Part shown: positions 57,014 to 64,000 of the stretch, one piece after another | How positions within the stretch are numbered: position 1 is the first letter of the stretch | Layout of the letters: each line of letters begins with the position of its first letter | Assembly: GCA_963697565.1 (NCBI GenBank) | Contig: CAVOOM010000007.1 | Coordinates: 62,001-126,000, forward strand | DNA: 64,000 bases | From: CAWFSE01 sp963697565 | Lineage (GTDB): Bacteria; Actinomycetota; Actinomycetes; CAVWCF01 | Reading direction: 5' to 3' | Notes under the pieces: model-generated | Database searches by the model: none | Seen by the model: only the letters and a program-made list of their open reading frames with translations | What the model was told of the DNA's origin: nothing | Translations under genes and position numbers: made by a program

Positions 57014-58099
57014 CCGCCGACGACGACCTGGTCCGGCCGGCGGCGGCGCCGGAGGAGCACGCCCTCGAGGCGGCCCTGCGGCCGCGCGGGCTGGACGAGT
57101 TCGTGGGCCAGGACCGGGTCCGCCGGCAGCTGGAGCTGGTCCTCGAGGCCGCCCGCCGACGGGGCCACACCCCCGACCACGTCCTGCTCTCCGGCCCGCC
57201 TGGCCTGGGCAAGACCACCCTCGCCATGATCATCGCCGAGGAGCTCGGCGCCCCTCTGCGGATCACCAGCGGACCGGCCATCCAGCACGCGGGCGACCTG
57301 GCGGCGCTCCTGGCGTCGCTCGCCGAGGGCGAGGTGCTCTTCCTCGACGAGATCCACCGGATGGCGCGGCCGGCCGAGGAGATGCTCTACATGGCCATGG
57401 AGGACTTCCGGGTCGATGTCGTCGTCGGCAAGGGCGCCGGGCGCGATGGCGATCCCGCTGGAGCTGCCGCGCTTCACCCTGGTGGGCGCGACGACCCGGG
57501 CCGGGCTGCTGCCGGGGCCCCTTCGCGACCGGTTCGGCTTCACCGGCCACCTGGACTTCTACTCCACCGACGAGCTGCGCTCGGTGCTCACCCGCTCCGC
57601 CCGGCTGCTCGACGTCGAGCTGGCCGAGGATGCCGGCGAGGAGATCGCCGGCCGCTCGCGGGGGACGCCGCGGATCGCCAACCGGCTGCTGCGCCGGGTC
57701 CGCGACTACTCCGAGGTGCACGCCGACGGCCGGGTGGGCCGCGCGGAGGCGCAGGCGGCCCTCGACCTGTACGACGTCGACCTGCTGGGCCTGGACCGCC
57801 TCGACCGCTCGGTGCTGGACGCGCTGTGCCGGCGCTTCGGCGGCGGCCCGGTCGGCGTGTCCACCCTCGCCGTCGCGGTCGGCGAGGAGCGCGAGACCGT
57901 CGAGGAGGTCGCCGAGCCGTACCTCGTGCGGGCCGGCCTGCTGGCTCGGACGCCGCGGGGGCGGGTGGCGACCCCGGCGGCCTGGACGCACCTGGGGTTG
58001 GCGGTGCCGCGCGGCGGGGCCTTCACCGCCACCCTGTTCGAGGAGGGCCAGGAGGTCGACGGGGTGGAGTCGAGCGGACCCGGCCCCCGGCTCGCCTAG
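57010..58099 (+). CDS. ruvB: Holliday junction branch migration helicase RuvB
   Basis: About 362 residues of an AAA+ motor. Walker A is GPPGLGKTTLA, Walker B is VLFLDEIHR, sensor 1 is TLVGATTRAGLL, and the C-terminal winged helix has PYLVRAGLLARTPRGR. The frame breaks near 57442 (VVGKGAG|AMAIPLELPRF), consistent with one extra base. A deletion of this gene would be deleterious, supporting a sequencing explanation. Confidence 0.93.
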
Positions 58100-58109
58100 G
58101 CTTCCTCCC

Positions 58110-58446
58110 ATGGAAGCCCTGCTGCCCCTCGTCGTCCTCGTCTTCGGCGTTCTACCTGCTGATCCTGCGCCCGATGCAGCGCCGGCAGCGAGAGCAGGCT
58201 GCGGTGGCCAGTGACCTCGCCCCCGGCGTGCGCGTCATCACCCACTCGGGCGTGCACGCGCGCGTTGTGTCCGTGTCCGCCACCACCGTCGAGCTGGAGT
58301 TGGGGCCGGGTGTCGTCACGACCTGGGTGAAGGGCGCTGTGGCGCGGGTGCTGGCCGAGGGCGGCGACACCGAGCTCGACGGCAGTCACGAGGCGATCGC
58401 CGACGAGCCCGGCACGGGACAAGATCCCGACACCGACCGCCCCTAG
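58110..58446 (+). CDS. yajC: Preprotein translocase auxiliary subunit YajC
   Basis: About 111 residues: one N-terminal transmembrane helix (LLPLVVLVF|AFYLLILRPM after repair) followed by the RRQREQAAVASDLAPGVRVIT core. YajC associates with SecDF. The frame breaks near 58152 inside the helix, consistent with one extra G. Followed by secD after 128 bp. Confidence 0.88.
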
Positions 58447-58574
58447 CGCGATCCCAGCGCGGCCGTCAGGGATACTGCCTGCTTGGCCGCTGTTCGCGGC
58501 CCGGGGGGCACGGCACGGCGATCTCGCACTTGAGTCGTCCGCGCGTGCCGCCTGCCGCACTTCCAGGAGAATTC

Positions 58575-60245
58575 GTGGCCAAGACCAACGCCAAGCGAGT
58601 CGAGCGGTCTCGACCGGGACGAGGGCTCGCCCTGGTGGCCCTCGCCGTCGTGGCGCTGTACGCGTGGATGTTCCTGTCGGGCACGACCCAGCCGAAGCTG
58701 GGACTGGACCTGCAAGGCGGCACCCAGGTGACCCTGGTCCCGACGACTGCCCCAGGGGAGACCGGCACGATCGAGCAGGCCCAGATCGACCAGGCAGTGG
58801 AGATCATCCGCAACCGGGTCAACGGCCTGGGCGTCGCCGAGGCCGAGGTCGCCACCCAGGGCACCGGCGCGGGCACCGCCATCGTGATCTCGGTGCCGGG
58901 CACCACGACGAGCGGCATCGTCGAGCTGGTGGGCCAGACCGCCCTGCTGAACTTCCGCCCGGTGCAGGACCGCCAGCCGGCCACGGTCGCGCCCGAGCCG
59001 ACCCCCACGCCCACCCCCACCGACGCCGCGAGCCCCAGCCCGACGCCGACGCCCACCGACACGGCAAGCCCCAGCCCCACGCCGAGCCCGACGCCCTCCG
59101 CAGACCAACCGACGGCCACCGGGCCGATCCAGCCCGGCGGACCCGACATCACCCCCGAGTTCCAGGCCCAGTTCGCCGCCTACACCTGCACGCCGGAGGG
59201 CGAGCGCCAGGGTGCGCTGGTCGACAAGGCCGATGAGCCGCTGATCACCTGCGACCGCGAGCGGGTTGAGAAGTTCCTGCTGCTGCCCGCGGCCGTGACC
59301 GGCCAGCAGATCGACGACGCCAACGCGGGCCTTCGGCAGGACGGCACCAGCGAGTGGGTCGTGAACATCGAGTTCGACGACGAGGGCACGGCGGCCTTCG
59401 CCGAGACCACCCAGCAGCTGGTCGGCCAGCCGTACCCGCAGAACTCCTTCGCCATCGTCCTGGACAGCCAGGTCGTCTCCGCCCCGGTCGTGCGGTCGGC
59501 CATCGTGGACGGCCGCGCGGAGATCTCCGGGTCGTTCACGCAGCAGACCGCCACCGAGCTCGCCAACGTGCTCAAGTACGGCTCGCTGCCGCTGGCCTTC
59601 GACGTGGCCGACGTGCAGCAGATCTCACCGACGCTCGGCGAGGACCAGCTCACGGCGGGGCTGATCGCCGGGGTGATCGGCCTCGTCCTCGTGGTCGTCT
59701 ACTCGCTGCTGTACTACCGAGGGCTCGGACTCGTCACGGTATTCAGCCTGGTGATCGCCGGCCTGCTGACGTACTCCCTGCTGGTGCTGCTCGGGGAGAC
59801 GATCGGCTACACGCTGACCCTGGCCGGAATCGCCGGCGCCATCGTCGCCATCGGCATCACCGCGGACTCGTTCGTCGTCTACTTCGAGCGGATCCGCGAC
59901 GAGATGAGGGAGGGCAAGTCGCTCCGGGTGGCGGCCGAGACCGGCTGGACCCGTGCGCGCCGGGCGATCGTCGCCGCCGACCTGGTGTCGCTGATCGCCG
60001 CGGTTGTGCTGTACGTCTTGTCGGTGGGCGGCGTGCGCGGCTTCGCGTTCACCCTGGGCCTCACCACGCTCGTCGACATCTTCGTGGTGTTCCTCTTCAC
60101 CAAGCCGGTGGTCACCCTGCTGTCGGGCACCAAGTTCTTCGGCGGCGGCCATCCGCTCTCCGGGCTCGACCCCGATCGGCTTGGCGTCAAGCGCCCCGAT
60201 CCCACGCGCGCCTCAGGCCGCCCGTCCGTCCCCCAGGAGGCCTGA
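58575..60245 (+). CDS. secD: Protein translocase subunit SecD
   Basis: A 556-residue SecD, which with SecF uses the proton gradient to pull exported proteins out of the Sec channel. It has the N-terminal helix with GLDLQGGTQVTLVP, the P1 periplasmic domain, the QISPTLGEDQLTAGLIAGVI start of the helix bundle, and the GITADSFVVYFERIRDE motif. A Pro/Thr/Ser run (residues about 149-178, TPTPTPTD-like) interrupts the periplasmic region. GTG 58575 follows CAGGAGA. The stop shares a base with the secF ATG. Confidence 0.94.
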   Translation: MAKTNAKRVERSRPGRGLALVALAVVALYAWMFLSGTTQPKLGLDLQGGTQVTLVPTTAPGETGTIEQAQIDQAVEIIRNRVNGLGVAEAEVATQGTGAGTAIVISVPGTTTSGIVELVGQTALLNFRPVQDRQPATVAPEPTPTPTPTDAASPSPTPTPTDTASPSPTPSPTPSADQPTATGPIQPGGPDITPEFQAQFAAYTCTPEGERQGALVDKADEPLITCDRERVEKFLLLPAAVTGQQIDDANAGLRQDGTSEWVVNIEFDDEGTAAFAETTQQLVGQPYPQNSFAIVLDSQVVSAPVVRSAIVDGRAEISGSFTQQTATELANVLKYGSLPLAFDVADVQQISPTLGEDQLTAGLIAGVIGLVLVVVYSLLYYRGLGLVTVFSLVIAGLLTYSLLVLLGETIGYTLTLAGIAGAIVAIGITADSFVVYFERIRDEMREGKSLRVAAETGWTRARRAIVAADLVSLIAAVVLYVLSVGGVRGFAFTLGLTTLVDIFVVFLFTKPVVTLLSGTKFFGGGHPLSGLDPDRLGVKRPDPTRASGRPSVPQEA

Positions 60246-61417
60246 TGTCCCGGCTCGGCACGTTCGGTGGCGACCTCTACCGCGGTGAGGTCTCGTACGA
60301 CTTCGTCGGCAACGCCAAGCGCTGGTACGCCATCTCCGGCGTCATCTTGGTGGTCTGCGTCCTGACGCTCGTCTTCCGGCCGCTCAATCTCGGCATCGAG
60401 TTCTCCGGCGGCTCGGTCTTCACCTTCAAGAGCGACTCCTGCTCGGTGAGCGATGCCCGCGACGCCGCGATCGAGGCGGGGGCCGGCGAGTCGGTCATCG
60501 TCACGGAGTCGACCGGGGGGAGCGGACGGACCATCCGGGTGCAGACCGAGTCCCTCCAGCCCAGGGAGTCGGCCGGGGTCGCCGAGGCCCTTGCCTCGGG
60601 CTGCGACGTCCCCCTCGACGAGGTCAGCGTGCAGGTGGTCGGGCCCTCGTGGGGCGAGGAGATCACCAACAAGGCCGTGACCGGCCTCGTGGTCTTCCTG
60701 GTCCTCATCGTCATCTACCTGTCGTTGACGTTCGAGTGGAAGATGGCCATCGCCGCGATCGTGGCCTTGTTGCACGACGTGGTGATCACGGTGGGGATCT
60801 ATGCCCTGATCGGGTTCGAGGTCACCCCGGCCACCGTGATCGGGGTGCTCACCATCTTGGGCTACTCCCTGTACGACACCGTGATCGTCTTCGACAAGGT
60901 GAAGGAGAACACCCAGGGGCTCGCCGGCGGCAGCCGGATGACCTACTCGCAGGCGGCCAACCTCGCGGTCAACCAGACCCTGGTCCGGTCCATCAACACC
61001 ACGGTGATCGCGTTGCTGCCGGTCGCGGCCATCCTGTTCGGCGGGGCCTACCTGCTGGGCGCCGGCACCCTGAAGGACCTCGCCCTCGCGCTGTTCGTCG
61101 GCATGGCTGCCGGGGCGTACTCGTCGATCTTCATCGCGACCCCGGTCCTGGCCAACCTCAAGGAGCGCGAGCCGGCCATGCAGGCCCTGGCCAAGCGCGT
61201 GGCGGCCCGGCAGGGCGGCGCGGCGAAGCAGCCGGCCGCGCGCGGAGCGGTCCTGGTGGCCGAAGGCGGCGAGGGCGAGCCGGCGGAGGACGCCGCGGAG
61301 CCCGGCACGCCAGCGGCCACCCGCCCCGCGGGCACCGGCGCGCAGCGCCAGCAGCCCAAGCGCCAGCAGGGCAAGCGGCGGCCCGGGCGGCCCGAAGCGA
61401 TAGGGCGGCGGGGGTAG
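60245..61417 (+). CDS. secF: Protein translocase subunit SecF
   Basis: A 390-residue SecF with six transmembrane helices. Conserved blocks are GIEFSGGSVFTF, GPSWGEEITNKAVTGL, GYSLYDTVIVFDKVKEN and NQTLVRSINTTVIALLPV. A disordered basic C-terminal tail of about 75 residues (QRQQPKRQQGKRRPGRP) is longer than in E. coli but common in actinobacteria. Confidence 0.95.
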   Translation: MSRLGTFGGDLYRGEVSYDFVGNAKRWYAISGVILVVCVLTLVFRPLNLGIEFSGGSVFTFKSDSCSVSDARDAAIEAGAGESVIVTESTGGSGRTIRVQTESLQPRESAGVAEALASGCDVPLDEVSVQVVGPSWGEEITNKAVTGLVVFLVLIVIYLSLTFEWKMAIAAIVALLHDVVITVGIYALIGFEVTPATVIGVLTILGYSLYDTVIVFDKVKENTQGLAGGSRMTYSQAANLAVNQTLVRSINTTVIALLPVAAILFGGAYLLGAGTLKDLALALFVGMAAGAYSSIFIATPVLANLKEREPAMQALAKRVAARQGGAAKQPAARGAVLVAEGGEGEPAEDAAEPGTPAATRPAGTGAQRQQPKRQQGKRRPGRPEAIGRRG

Positions 61418-61426
61418 CCTGCGGCC

Positions 61427-61957
61427 ATGCCGTTGGATCTGCCCGCGTACCTCGCGGCCCGTGTCCGCGACGTCCCGGACTACCCGCAGCCGGGCGTGGT
61501 GTTCAAGGACATCACCCCGCTGCTGGGCGACCACGTCGCCTTCGCCGGGGCGGTCGACGCGATCGTGGCCCGGCATGGCCGCGGCACGGTCGACAAGGTC
61601 GCCGGGATCGAGGCCCGCGGCTTCATCCTGGCGGCGGCGGTCGCCTACCACTTCGGGGCCGGCTTCGTCCCGGTGCGCAAGGCCGGCAAGCTGCCGTCGG
61701 CCACCCACGCCCAGGCGTACGACCTGGAGTACGGATCCGCCGCCGTGGAGGTGCACACCGACGCGTTCGCCCCCGGAGACCGCGTGCTGGTCGTCGACGA
61801 CGTGCTCGCGACGGGCGGCACCGCGGCGGCGGCGCTGTCGCTGGTACGGCGCACCGGGGCCGACATCGTCGGCCTGGATGTGCTGATCGAGCTGACCTTC
61901 TTGGCCGGTCGGGACCGGCTGCCCGGCGTCGACGTGTTCGCGCTGCTCGCCGTCTGA
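61427..61957 (+). CDS. apt: Adenine phosphoribosyltransferase
   Basis: A 176-residue type I phosphoribosyltransferase salvaging adenine to AMP. The PRPP-binding loop is RVLVVDDVLATGGTA, the N-terminal PGVVFKDITPLL and the GIEARGFILAAAVA blocks are typical. The frame is intact. It lies between secF and relA, as in Streptomyces. Confidence 0.95.
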   Translation: MPLDLPAYLAARVRDVPDYPQPGVVFKDITPLLGDHVAFAGAVDAIVARHGRGTVDKVAGIEARGFILAAAVAYHFGAGFVPVRKAGKLPSATHAQAYDLEYGSAAVEVHTDAFAPGDRVLVVDDVLATGGTAAAALSLVRRTGADIVGLDVLIELTFLAGRDRLPGVDVFALLAV

Positions 61958-62018
61958 GCGCGCGCCCTAGACTGGTGCCCGTGCCCTGCGGTCGTGGGGC
62001 CGTGAGCCAGGGAGGCGC

Positions 62019-64000
<1,982 letters not shown>

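Noticed and set aside
50470..58446. Programmed +1 frameshifting in pimA, ruvC, ruvB and yajC
   Set aside because: The breaks share no slippery codon or downstream structure, occur more than once per gene, and fit single extra bases in G/C runs, so sequence error is simpler.

Overview
The window is very GC-rich, with strong G/C bias at third codon positions and many GTG starts. It looks chromosomal and comes from a filamentous-type actinobacterium. Evidence for this is an SsgA/SsgB-family protein (about 41.2-41.6 kb), a phosphatidylinositol-mannoside lipid operon (pgsA, acyltransferase, pimA), an actinobacterial SOS box upstream of ruvC, and a gene order from the SsgB-like gene to relA (41-64 kb) that, from memory, matches the SCO1541-SCO1513 stretch of Streptomyces coelicolor. 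I cannot name a genus.

Layout: 0-18 kb is mixed housekeeping: NUDIX, CorA, a LigC-type DNA ligase, a RibD-C reductase, ZapE, PPK2, the ATP-grasp/alpha-E/transglutaminase trio, an SbtA-like permease, YihY, a pirin, an acyltransferase, a GH127-type glycosidase and a ClC channel. 18-33.4 kb is an accessory region bounded on the right by a tRNA Gly-Cys-Val cluster. 33.8-41.2 kb is the histidine utilisation set (hutG, hutH, hutU, hutI), interrupted by pabB-pabC. 41.2-64 kb is the conserved block: SsgB-like, tRNA-Val, thrS, HIT, DCC and HTTM proteins, EF-G2, pgsA-acyltransferase-pimA, DUF3048, pdxST, yebC, ruvCAB, yajC-secDF, apt, and relA, which runs off the right edge.

The accessory region is the most interesting part. 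Two dynamin-like GTPases and a membrane-anchored Hsp70-like ATPase form one translationally coupled operon, similar in parts to mycobacterial iniA/iniC. Around it are two paralogous exported proteins with proline-rich stalks, a third small exported protein, a repeat protein, two acidic-N-terminus proteins and two coupled LuxR-type regulators, one large and lacking an obvious P-loop. Five genes here carry the same 20-nt element (TGGCGG...GGGAT core) at 58-70 nt before the start codon. That suggests one regulon acting on the envelope or membrane.

Caution: more than 35 reading-frame breaks are visible, most fitting one extra G or C, and many lie in genes that should be essential (ruvB, relA, pgsA, pimA). 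They look like consensus errors, so gene entries give the repaired extent and state where the frame breaks.
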